Source: Minisyncoccota bacterium (GTDB lineage Bacteria; Patescibacteriota; Minisyncoccia; Phycocordibacterales; UBA9973). From it: a DNA stretch of 56,664 nt. The notes under the pieces are model-generated. The model ran no database searches. It was given only the letters and a program-made list of their open reading frames with translations, and had not been told where the DNA came from. The DNA lies in assembly GCA_018061865.1 (NCBI GenBank), contig JAGOTH010000003.1, forward strand, positions 1-56,664, read 5' to 3'. Both the position numbers and the translations under genes were made by a program. Positions 24,772-31,404 of this stretch are shown here, one piece after another. Positions within the stretch are counted from its first letter, which is position 1, and each line of letters starts with the position of its first letter.

Positions 24772-25349
24772 TCATTGTTAGAGAAATTTCACCTCCTTAA
24801 GTGCACTTAGTATTAATTTAGGGACCTTAACTTGAGATCTGGGCTGTTTCCCTTTTGACTGACGGAGCTTAGCCCCCGTAGTCTAACTGCTATATTCTGG
24901 CGTATGGTATTCGGAGTTTGATAGATTTCGCGAGATTGCTCCCTGTCGAAACCTTCCAGTGCTCTACCCCCACACGAAACACATAGCGCTCGCCCTAAAG
25001 CGATTTCGGAGAGAACCAGCTATTACCGAATTCGATTAGCTTTTCACTCCAACCCACAAGTCATCCAAATGCGTTGTACGACATACTGGTTCGGACCTCC
25101 CCCCACCTCTCGGTGGGGTTCATCCTGCTCATGGGTAGCTCATCCGGCTTCGGGTCTTTAGCATACTACTTATGTTGCGCTATTCACGCTCGCTTTCGCT
25201 TCGGCTCATATTCTTTAAAATCTTTGCCTTGCAGCATGCTAAAACTCGTTGGCTCATTCTTCAATAGGCACGCCGTCGAGGATATAAATACCCTCTTCGA
25301 CTCCTTGTAAACATATGGTTTCAGGTCTATTTCACTGCCCTCACCGGGC

Positions 25350-25391
<42 letters not shown>

Positions 25392-25628
25392 TCTACACAT
25401 ATTTAGCCTTACCGGTTAGTTCCGGCAGATTCCTTCGAGCTAGTCGTGTCTCGAAGTACTCAAGAACATGAACACAATAGACACAATTATTTTCACTTAC
25501 CGGGCTATCACCGTCTATGGCTAAGCTTTCCAGCTTATTCTGTTAATAATGCGTTTTGTAACTATCTGACTATTAAAATCAGTTCATGTCTTACAACCCC
25601 GCTCGCATCACGCTACGCGCGATGTCTC

Positions 25629-25712
25629 TTAGGTTATAGGGAAAAGGTTATAGGTTATAGTAAAAGAAAATTTAATTTCTTCACTATTCCCTATTCGCTA
25701 TCACCTAACACC
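25629..25712 (-). other. AT-rich 23S domain I expansion with GGTTATAG repeats
   Basis: An AT-rich insertion in domain I containing TAGGTTATAG-type words (25630-25660). Its ends pair as TTAGGTGATAG with CTATAACCTAA, so it folds as a long hairpin. The repeated word also occurs in the gap at 5625-5654. Confidence 0.55.
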
Positions 25713-26008
25713 TTGAGCATCACATGCAATGTGATGCGAACGGTTTGGGCTTCTCCGCTTTCGCTCGCCGCTACTTACGGAATACTTATTAGTTTATTTT
25801 CCTCCAGGTACTGAAATGTTTTACTTCCCTGGGTATACTTCACAGAAGTCTAGTCTGTGATCATTGAGGTTTGCTCAATGGGGTTTCCCCATTCGGAGAT
25901 CTCCGGATCAAAGGTTGCTTGGCACCTCCCCGAAGCTTATCGCAGCTACGCTACGTCCTTCATCGTTGTGTAGAGCCTAGGCATCCACCATATGCTCTTG
26001 TTTAATTT

Positions 26009-26033
26009 TCCTATTAGGAAATTTATATATCAT
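26009..26033 (-). repeat. 5' half of the 23S processing stem
   Basis: Complementary to 22111-22135. It places the mature 5' end of 23S at about 26009. Confidence 0.85.
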
Positions 26034-26249
26034 TTTTTTTGGACTCTTAAGACCGCTATCTTAAAAATCCGTTTTTCCGCATACAGCCATTAAAGACCCC
26101 AAAATTGGGAGCTGTTGCGGGATTCGATTATCAGGGGGCACTCCATTCAATCGTGAGAACAAAAAATCGCCTTTCGGCGACAGTTTAAGAGCCAAGAGGC
26201 TATTACTGCCGCGGTTGGTAATTCATGTTCATAATCATACAGTGAAACG
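26034..26249 (-). ncRNA. Structured leader of the 23S-5S operon
   Basis: About 215 nt of leader without coding sequence. From 5' to 3' it holds AGCC/GGCT and GGCAGT/ACTGTC pairings, a TCGCC-GAAA-GGCGA hairpin followed by T6 (26161-26180), a large CCGCAACAGC stem-loop around 26080-26130, and TTAAGA/TCTTAA near 26045-26062. No tRNA could be folded. The T6 hairpin looks like an intrinsic terminator placed about 65 nt after the predicted start. Confidence 0.6.
26161..26180 (-). terminator. Terminator-like hairpin inside the rRNA leader
   Basis: TCGCC and GGCGA pair around a GAAA tetraloop and are followed by six U on the transcript strand. It could attenuate the operon or release a small RNA of about 80 nt. 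Confidence 0.55.
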
Positions 26250-26278
26250 AGTATATACTAAGGAAAAAAAGAAGTCAA
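26250..26278 (-). promoter_or_regulatory. Promoter of the 23S-5S operon
   Basis: TTGACT (26273-26278), 17 bp, TATACT (26250-26255) on the minus strand. It shows that 23S is transcribed on its own and not from a 16S operon. Confidence 0.8.
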
Positions 26279-26332
26279 CTACTTAGCCAAAAGGGTAAAA
26301 AGGGCTCCAAAATAAGGCTAAAATTGGTAAAT

Positions 26333-26353
26333 AAAAAAGCCCTAAAAAGGGCT
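26333..26353 (-). terminator. Terminator after the small secreted protein gene
   Basis: AGCCCT/AGGGCT stem with A4 loop (26338-26353) and a U run on the minus strand. Confidence 0.8.
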
Positions 26354-26369
26354 GGAATTGAAGAAAAAA

Positions 26370-26738
26370 TTAATCACAGAGATAAGTAAAGATTCCACAA
26401 TTATTTTCTATTTTATAAAAATATTTTTCATTCTTTTTAAACAACGATTCTGAATAAACAGAAAAAGAGTAGTCTCCTTTTGCGTCGGCTTGTAATATGT
26501 TTCCGAAACTATCCCAAATAAAAAATCTATTTCCAACCAATGAATCAGAAACAAATATTCCACAATCCTCCGAAAAATAAATTCCACCTGAATTACTTTC
26601 AAAGGTTAGGTTCAAAAAAGAACCAGAAACATCAGGATCTAAAACAGATAGATTTATCTTTTCGTTTTCAATCTGAGCAACTGTTTCTTTTGCAAAAAAT
26701 AAAAAGATACTAAAAAACAAAATATAAAAAAATTTCAT
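26370..26738 (-). CDS. Small secreted protein, unrecognised
   Basis: About 122 residues starting MKFFYILFFSIFLFF, a clear signal peptide with a probable cleavage after TVAQ. The mature part of about 100 residues is acidic and beta-rich with three Cys (EDCGI, NNCGI and the penultimate residue), so disulfides outside the cell are possible. The chosen ATG is 27 nt inside the longest frame. A TGTTATCTT box lies 17 nt before it, which excludes the upstream start. The gene is monocistronic with a terminator on each side. Confidence 0.65.
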   Translation of the reverse strand: MKFFYILFFSIFLFFAKETVAQIENEKINLSVLDPDVSGSFLNLTFESNSGGIYFSEDCGIFVSDSLVGNRFFIWDSFGNILQADAKGDYSFSVYSESLFKKNEKYFYKIENNCGIFTYLCD

Positions 26739-26779
26739 AAAAACAATTTTGTTTGAAGATAACACAGATTTTTAGAAAA

Positions 26780-26809
26780 TCAAAACCCCGCCAAAAGACG
26801 GGGTTTTGA
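26780..26809 (-). terminator. Terminator after the MscS-like gene
   Basis: TCAAAACCCCG (26780-26790) and its complement (26799-26809) form a perfect 11-bp stem with T-rich ends. Confidence 0.85.
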
Positions 26810-26823
26810 AAAACAGGTGTCTA

Positions 26824-27504
26824 TTAGTTAGACTCTGAACGAACTTTGTCTAGGAATCGAGAAGCTGCCTCTTTTCCTCCAAGACCGAATGCTAGTCCTC
26901 CTCCAATTGAAATCATTGCGATAATTCCTGTGAAAAGAATTTGCATGAATTGTGGAGCTACTCCAAGTTGTGAAAGCGCAATTATGAATGCGAAGATCCA
27001 AACTGCGTACTTTGCGATAGTTGAAAGCATTTTAGCAGTATGAATGTTAGCCGCTCTAGCTCCTCCTTCTACAACCTTTTGGATTGCTGAAGCAACAACA
27101 GAAGCAATAACAAGCACAAATGCTGCAATGATTACTCTAGGCAAGTAGTTGAGAACCACTTCTCTAAGGAAGGTGTTTACATCGGAAAGTCCGATTATCT
27201 CAAGAGATGTCATTAAGAAAACTACGATTAGGAACCACTTAACAATCATTCCGATAAATCGGCCGAAGTTAAGTTTCATTCCTGCTTTCTCGACAACTTC
27301 CTCTACTCCAGCACTTTTCAAAACTCGATCGATTTTCAAAGCACCGAGAACTTGTTCTACTGCTCGGGCAACGATTCCACCGATAGCCCAACCAATAACA
27401 AATATGATAACCGCGACTATAAGATTAGGCACGAAGTTAACGAATCCCCACCAAAGATTTTGGAGAGATGCGCTGAAAACTTCACCCCATGTATTTATCA
27501 ACAT
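26824..27504 (-). CDS. MscS-like membrane protein with transmembrane-helix repeats
   Basis: About 226 residues with four or five membrane segments. Segments such as LIVAVIIFVIGWAIGGIVAR and VIIAAFVLVIASVVASAIQK are the conserved TM-helix repeat found before or in mechanosensitive channels. The C-terminal GGGLAFGLGGKEAASRFLDK resembles the pore helix (TM3) of MscS, but the large cytoplasmic beta/alpha domain of MscS is missing. It may be a minimal osmotic-release channel. The ATG at 27504 is preferred over a TTG 18 nt upstream. The leader of about 95 nt carries two hairpins. Confidence 0.8.
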   Translation of the reverse strand: MLINTWGEVFSASLQNLWWGFVNFVPNLIVAVIIFVIGWAIGGIVARAVEQVLGALKIDRVLKSAGVEEVVEKAGMKLNFGRFIGMIVKWFLIVVFLMTSLEIIGLSDVNTFLREVVLNYLPRVIIAAFVLVIASVVASAIQKVVEGGARAANIHTAKMLSTIAKYAVWIFAFIIALSQLGVAPQFMQILFTGIIAMISIGGGLAFGLGGKEAASRFLDKVRSESN

Positions 27505-27514
27505 AAAATTTTTA

Positions 27515-27545
27515 GAAACCAAGAGGTTTCGGGTGCCGTGGCACC
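27515..27545 (-). promoter_or_regulatory. Two tandem hairpins in the leader of the MscS-like gene
   Basis: GAAACC/GGTTTC (27515-27530) and GGTGCC/GGCACC (27532-27545) lie next to each other just upstream of the start. They could control translation or stability. The long leader is unusual here, since most leaders in the window are under 20 nt. Confidence 0.45.
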
Positions 27546-27605
27546 AATTTATTTCTTAACTACCTATCTTTTAAAGCTCGACCCTCGAAAGTAGGTACTA
27601 GAAAT

Positions 27606-27614
27606 ATTATAGCA
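27606..27614 (-). promoter_or_regulatory. Extended -10 promoter of the MscS-like gene
   Basis: TGCTATAAT on the minus strand (TATAAT at 27606-27611). It predicts a transcript starting near 27599, with a leader of about 95 nt. Confidence 0.6.
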
Positions 27615-27649
27615 TTTTTAGAGAGCACAAAGTGGGAGTTGTGGAAAAT

Positions 27650-28288
27650 TTAGATAACTCTAACTTGAATACGGCTAGGTAAATATGGAGTCTCGTCCCC
27701 TACTATAACTTCATGAGGATATTCCATAACATCACAGACAAGCTTGTCGAACATTTCAACTCTATATTTAAAATCTTCTAGTTCAAAAAGTGAATAAGTT
27801 AATTCCTTTCCAATTTCCGCTTCCAAGCTTCGAACAACGTGTTCGATTTTCTTTTTATTTAATCTTTTTCCAACAATCATAAAATCAATCCTGCTTTTTG
27901 GATCGTGAATAAATACACCTGACAGAATAAACAAATCAATTTTACCAATACCTCTGAATCTTTTTAGAATTGACGCTCGGTCAACGAGATCTCCGTCAAC
28001 AAGAAGGTTATAAAGTTTTTCTCTATATGGGAAATTTTTTACTGTGGACCAAGCTCTCACTTTTTTTCTTTTTAATTTTCCTCTAGTTACGATTCCAACT
28101 GTTGTAGATCCAACTTTTATTAAACCAGTTTTTGCAAGAGAATTAAGCTCTCTTCTTAGTGATGACTTTGGAATTCTGAGACGATCTTTTATTTCATCTT
28201 CCGGAACAATCCTGTCATCATTCAAAAGGAAAAAACGCATTGTTTTCACTTTTGCTACAGATCCAAATATTTTTCCTAAAGTTTCCAT
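27650..28288 (-). CDS. Winged-helix protein with nucleotidyltransferase-like domain
   Basis: About 212 residues starting METLGKIFGS. The N-terminal part (about 1-75) looks like a winged helix-turn-helix (PEDEIKDRLRIPKSSLRRELNSLAKTG in pieces), followed by a basic linker. The C-terminal part (about 95-185) contains KIDLFILSGVF and RIDFMIVGKRL, where the second matches the DxD-type strand of MNT-like minimal nucleotidyltransferases, but the first Asp pair is not clear. It may be a transcriptional regulator. The start is fixed by TTGATT, 16 bp, TATACT and 7 nt before the ATG at 28288, a leaderless arrangement. Confidence 0.7.
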   Translation of the reverse strand: METLGKIFGSVAKVKTMRFFLLNDDRIVPEDEIKDRLRIPKSSLRRELNSLAKTGLIKVGSTTVGIVTRGKLKRKKVRAWSTVKNFPYREKLYNLLVDGDLVDRASILKRFRGIGKIDLFILSGVFIHDPKSRIDFMIVGKRLNKKKIEHVVRSLEAEIGKELTYSLFELEDFKYRVEMFDKLVCDVMEYPHEVIVGDETPYLPSRIQVRVI

Positions 28289-28295
28289 TGAGTTA

Positions 28296-28323
28296 AGTAT
28301 ACAGAAACAATAGATCAAATCAA
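28296..28323 (-). promoter_or_regulatory. Leaderless promoter of the winged-helix gene
   Basis: TTGATT (28318-28323), 16 bp, TATACT (28296-28301), then 7 nt to the ATG at 28288. Confidence 0.65.
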
Positions 28324-28324
28324 G

Positions 28325-28360
28325 CATCAAAAAACCACCTAAATAGGTGGTTTTTTGATG
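28325..28360. terminator. Strong bidirectional terminator
   Basis: Sixteen-base perfect arms (CATCAAAAAACCACCT and its complement) with loop AAAT. It separates the winged-helix gene from the structured non-coding segment at 28361-28539. Confidence 0.9.
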
Positions 28361-28539
28361 GAAAAGTGTATCGTTGAAGATTACTTCAACTCAACCTTTC
28401 CTCCAGCCGTCGTCGAGAGACTCCTCCTTTAGAACCCACGGTTCTCAACACTCCACTTCGCAAAACTCAGTGTCGTTGCTTTCCTCCACGGGAAACTACC
28501 GTTTCCCGACCCCTTCCCAAGCAGGTGAAAAAGTTCTAA
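28361..28539. ncRNA. Candidate structured RNA between two terminators
   Basis: About 180 bases without an open frame, bounded by strong bidirectional terminators. It contains perfect hairpins TTGAAG/CTTCAA (28374-28389), AGAACC/GGTTCT (28431-28445), ACACT/AGTGT (about 28448-28473) and CGGGAAAC/GTTTCCCG (28489-28508). Between them are three copies of a CTTTCCTCC-type word on the plus strand (near 28396-28404, 28421-28430 as CTCCTCCTTT, and 28479-28487), which read GGAGGAAAG on the minus strand. I cannot assign the strand, and no promoter is clear on either one. It does not match RNase P RNA, tmRNA or SRP RNA as I know them. Confidence 0.5.
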
Positions 28540-28571
28540 TTAAAAAACTCCCCATCCGGGGAGTTTTTTAA
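28540..28571 (-). terminator. Terminator after rplL
   Basis: Fourteen-base perfect arms (TTAAAAAACTCCCC and its complement) with loop ATCC, ending at the rplL stop codon. The T runs on both strands allow use in either direction. Confidence 0.9.
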
Positions 28572-28940
28572 TTATTTTAATTCTACTTTTCCACCTGCCT
28601 CTTCGATTCCTTTCTTCATTGCTTCAGCGTCTTCTTTCTTCACTCCTTCTTTAAGAGTTGAAGGTGCTGCGTCAACTAGATCTTTTGCTTCTTTAAGTCC
28701 AAGACCTAGAGCTTCTTTAACAACTTTCATAACTGCAATTTTGCTCTCACCAGCTGAAGCCAAAACAACTGTGAAGCTGTCTTTTTCTTCCGCTGCTGCA
28801 GCTCCAGCTCCCGCTCCTGCTGACACGGCAACTGCTGCTGCGCTAACTCCGAATCTTTCTTCGATAGCCTTAACGAATTCGTTAAGTTCGATTACTGTCA
28901 TGCTCTCAACTTTGTCGAGCAAATCTTTGAATTTATCCAT
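28572..28940 (-). CDS. rplL: Ribosomal protein bL12 (L7/L12)
   Basis: A 122-residue protein with the usual layout: an N-terminal dimerisation part (1-35, [17 protein letters not shown]), an Ala/Gly-rich hinge (about 36-52) and the C-terminal domain with factor-binding elements [18 protein letters not shown] and the final [10 protein letters not shown]. It binds uL10 as dimers and recruits translation factors to the ribosomal stalk. It follows rplJ after 36 bp, and both are under the L10-type leader. A strong terminator overlaps its stop. Confidence 0.98.
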   Translation of the reverse strand: MDKFKDLLDKVESMTVIELNEFVKAIEERFGVSAAAVAVSAGAGAGAAAAEEKDSFTVVLASAGESKIAVMKVVKEALGLGLKEAKDLVDAAPSTLKEGVKKEDAEAMKKGIEEAGGKVELK

Positions 28941-28976
28941 AATATAAGTAACTTGATTAATAATTAAAAACTAAAT

Positions 28977-29468
28977 TTAGTTTGATTTTGTTTTCGCTAC
29001 TTCGTTGAGTCCGATTGCAAGTCTTTGCATTGGGCTCTTCATAAGGAACGCAAACTTTGAGTACAGAGTTTCTCGTGGAGGAATAGTTGCAAGTGACATA
29101 AAGAATTCAGAATCCTTATATTCACCTTCATAAATTCCACCAAGAATCTTTACTGTGTTTGGAAGTTCTCTTCCAAAATTGAAAAGCTCTCTTGAAGAAG
29201 CGAGTTGGTCAGTTCCTGACGCAATGGCAACTTCTCCAGACAGTTCCGGCATGTCTCCTTTTATAGAAGAATCATCCAGCGCTCTTTTTATAAGAGTCTT
29301 TCGAGCAACTTTGTAACTAATTCCTAGATCTCGAAGAATTCTTCGGAGTCTCATTGAGTCAAATACTTTGAGTCGGGAAAACTCCACGAAAACGACTGTA
29401 TTCCCTGCAACAAAGAGCTCCTTTAAACCTTCGACAATCTCACCTTTCTTGTTTCTTGTTAATGCCAT
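28977..29468 (-). CDS. rplJ: Ribosomal protein uL10
   Basis: A 163-residue protein of normal length. The N-terminal domain that binds 23S shows KGEIVEGLKELFVAGNTVVF and RLRRILRDLGISYKVARKTL, and the C-terminal helix that holds L7/L12 dimers lies at about 130-163 (MQRLAIGLNEVAKTK). It anchors the stalk and, in many bacteria, represses its own operon by binding the leader, which is present here. A TAAAAT box 5 nt before the ATG might give an extra leaderless transcript. Confidence 0.97.
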   Translation of the reverse strand: MALTRNKKGEIVEGLKELFVAGNTVVFVEFSRLKVFDSMRLRRILRDLGISYKVARKTLIKRALDDSSIKGDMPELSGEVAIASGTDQLASSRELFNFGRELPNTVKILGGIYEGEYKDSEFFMSLATIPPRETLYSKFAFLMKSPMQRLAIGLNEVAKTKSN

Positions 29469-29505
29469 TGTAGATTTTAATGAGCTTGCGATTATAAAAT
29501 CGAGG

Positions 29506-29563
29506 ATCCCGTATGAAATCCGCTTAAGGCGGCAGCCGACAAGCGGCTTATTTCATCCGGGAT
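29506..29563. repeat. Palindromic element, copy B
   Basis: A 58-bp imperfect palindrome with arms ATCCCGTATGAAAT and ATTTCATCCGGGAT, and inner CCGCTT/AAGCGG. The arms match those of the element before the GT4 gene at 9075-9194. It lies between the L10 leader and rplJ. Confidence 0.65.
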
Positions 29564-29602
29564 AAAGAAAATATATTCGTTCTACTCATTATTTTCTTAA
29601 AA

Positions 29603-29704
29603 TAAAAAATCGACCTGATTAAAGGCCAAATCGAGTGTTTGGTATTTACCTCTGCAGGACTTATGGGATTTTCTCTCCCGCCCGCTTTCTTCGGCCTTAT
29701 GAAG
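29603..29704 (-). promoter_or_regulatory. Ribosomal protein L10-type leader with attenuator
   Basis: On the minus strand the leader reads AAGGCCGAAGAAAGCGGGCG near its start and CCTGCAGAGGT further on, which match the two conserved halves of the L10(L12)-binding leader of bacterial rplJ operons. A hairpin TTGGCCT/AGGTCGA followed by T6 (29604-29629) lies directly downstream and can act as an attenuator. It indicates autoregulation of rplJ-rplL. Confidence 0.7.
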
Positions 29705-29706
29705 CT

Positions 29707-29735
29707 AGATTATCACAAAAAAACAGAGTGGTCAA
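29707..29735 (-). promoter_or_regulatory. Promoter of rplJ-rplL
   Basis: TTGACC (29730-29735), 17 bp, TAATCT (29707-29712) on the minus strand, just after the stop of the 44-residue gene. Confidence 0.55.
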
Positions 29736-29738
29736 ATA

Positions 29739-29873
29739 TTACTCTGGAACAAAGGCGTCGTTATTTATCACCTCATTTTTTGAATAATTTTCAATCAAAA
29801 AAAGTCCGGCGAGACCAATCATCCCCATCAAAACTAGACCTATGAGCATTTTAAAAAAATGTTTTCCAATCAT
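29739..29873 (-). CDS. 44-residue single-pass membrane protein
   Basis: A short open frame (ATG 29873, TAA 29739-29741) that starts 1 nt after the stop of the HlyD-like adaptor gene. The protein begins MIGKHFFKM, has a hydrophobic segment at about residues 9-27 (LIGLVLMGMIGLAGLFLI), and ends in a short acidic tail. No family is recognised. The tight spacing suggests translational coupling, so it may be a small partner of the adaptor. The rplJ promoter begins 4 nt after its stop. Confidence 0.6.
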   Translation of the reverse strand: MIGKHFFKMLIGLVLMGMIGLAGLFLIENYSKNEVINNDAFVPE

Positions 29874-29874
29874 A

Positions 29875-31395
29875 CTATTTAATTAGAATTTCTTCTCCGC
29901 CAACTAGACCACTAGTTACTTCGACAAAAGCACCATCTCCAGTTCTTCCAAGAACTATTTTTCTTTTTGCCTCTTTTTTATTATCTTCGAGAGTTACATG
30001 AGCCTCCCCTTCTTCGTCATATCGAACTACTCTCTTTGGAATTTTCACAACCATATCTTCCCTGAAAACAAGAATCTCAACTCTTGCAGAAAGTCCTGGA
30101 ATTATTTCTTGTTCAGTATCTTTTAAAGTAATTAAAACTTTGTAGTTAACAATGTCATTTGATATCTGGGGAGCAATGTCGACAGACAAAACTTCAGCTT
30201 CATAGACTGAATCTGGATTTGCATCAAAGTAAACCTTTGCGGACAAACCCTGTTTAACATCTAGAACATTATTCTCATTTACTTTTGATTCAATGTAAAA
30301 ACCTTCTTTGTCATTAATTGAAACAACACTCTCAAGAGCTTCTACACTCTCTCCGACTTTCACATCTATTCTAGTAAGAATTCCATCAGCAGGAGCTCTT
30401 ATTATTGAGTCCTCTAGAACGGCAACAGCGGATTCATACCTACCTCTTGCTTGAAGAACTTTTGCCTCTGCCAAAGAAGAACTAGTTGATGAATTTTGGG
30501 CTTTGACTAAAGCCAAATTTGCTTCTGCATCTTTTATATTATTTTCTTTGTTTTGGACAGCTAGATTGTAGGCGTTTTTATTTGCAGTATATGAAGAGCT
30601 GGATTTATTTGGAATATCAATTCTCCACTCTGTTCCCACTCTAAAATCTTCATCAAACTGAATAAAAAGACCGCTCTCTCCTATTTGAGTTTTTGAATTT
30701 ATAGATACAGTCCCCCTCTCTCCGACATCAGACTCTGGCCCTTCGGTCACCTCAAAAGAAGCTCCAGTTTCTCCAGCAGAAGAAGAATATAATTTTATAA
30801 GATAACTAGTCTCAACGTTGCCATTATAGTTTCCAGAAATAACCGGAGCAATTTCTCCAGTTGGTCCATCTTCAGGAATTGCCTCAAGATCATCAGAGAG
30901 CAGAGTTTTGTACGCATTCTCTACCGCTAGCTCATTTTCTTGAATTGTATTTTCAAGATTAATTTCAGCAATTTCTATTTCTTCATTTAATCCAACAGAC
31001 AATTCGGCTTCGGCAACCCGAAGGTTACCCAAAGCCTCTGTTACATCAGCTCTTTCTTTTGCAGAAACAAGCTCAGCAATTATTTGGCCTCTAAACACTT
31101 CTTCTCCAACCTTTTTGTATACTCCTCTAACTTCACCAGAATTTCTAAAGCTCATTTCTAGATCAACGTTACTAGTTACAACACCAGTGGCCTCTACTGT
31201 TTTTTCCAAGACTCCAATTTCAGCTTTAACAATATCAGTTCCGTTTGTCCCACCGTTTTTAAAGATCATTAATAGGATCAAAACAAAAACAACCAAGAAA
31301 AATATTTTTCTTCTTAGACTAAAACTTCTAAAAGAACTTATTCCATTTCCGAAACTTCTTTTTATTTTATTTAAAAAATCCTTAATTATTTGCAC
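29875..31395 (-). CDS. HlyD/MacA-type membrane-fusion (adaptor) protein
   Basis: A 506-residue protein with one N-terminal membrane segment (about 29-46), then VEATGVVTSNVDLEMSFRNS and a lipoyl-like half with GEEVFRGQIIAEL. A long coiled-coil hairpin follows (about 110-330, interrupted by a beta-rich insertion at about 165-280 not usual for the family). The second lipoyl half is APADGILTRIDVKVGESV and the C-terminal beta-barrel part is NVLDVKQGLSAKVYFDAN. Such adaptors work with ABC or RND exporters, but no transporter gene is next to it. It is encoded 9 nt after neuB-like, so it belongs to the nonulosonate operon and may help export or anchor surface glycan. Confidence 0.85.
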   Translation of the reverse strand: MQIIKDFLNKIKRSFGNGISSFRSFSLRRKIFFLVVFVLILLMIFKNGGTNGTDIVKAEIGVLEKTVEATGVVTSNVDLEMSFRNSGEVRGVYKKVGEEVFRGQIIAELVSAKERADVTEALGNLRVAEAELSVGLNEEIEIAEINLENTIQENELAVENAYKTLLSDDLEAIPEDGPTGEIAPVISGNYNGNVETSYLIKLYSSSAGETGASFEVTEGPESDVGERGTVSINSKTQIGESGLFIQFDEDFRVGTEWRIDIPNKSSSSYTANKNAYNLAVQNKENNIKDAEANLALVKAQNSSTSSSLAEAKVLQARGRYESAVAVLEDSIIRAPADGILTRIDVKVGESVEALESVVSINDKEGFYIESKVNENNVLDVKQGLSAKVYFDANPDSVYEAEVLSVDIAPQISNDIVNYKVLITLKDTEQEIIPGLSARVEILVFREDMVVKIPKRVVRYDEEGEAHVTLEDNKKEAKRKIVLGRTGDGAFVEVTSGLVGGEEILIK

Positions 31396-31404
31396 AAATA
31401 TAAT

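Noticed and set aside
26100-26140. tRNA in the leader of 23S, suggested by GGGATTCGATTATC
   Set aside because: The flanks do not form a cloverleaf and the T loop is not the standard one.
28361-28539. RNase P RNA, because of the GGAGGAAAG word
   Set aside because: The segment is too short and the other conserved RNase P regions are absent. tmRNA and SRP RNA were also considered and lack their hallmark sequences.
29639-29845. 68-residue plus-strand open frame over the L10 leader
   Set aside because: It is antisense to the leader and to the 44-residue gene and has no sign of coding.
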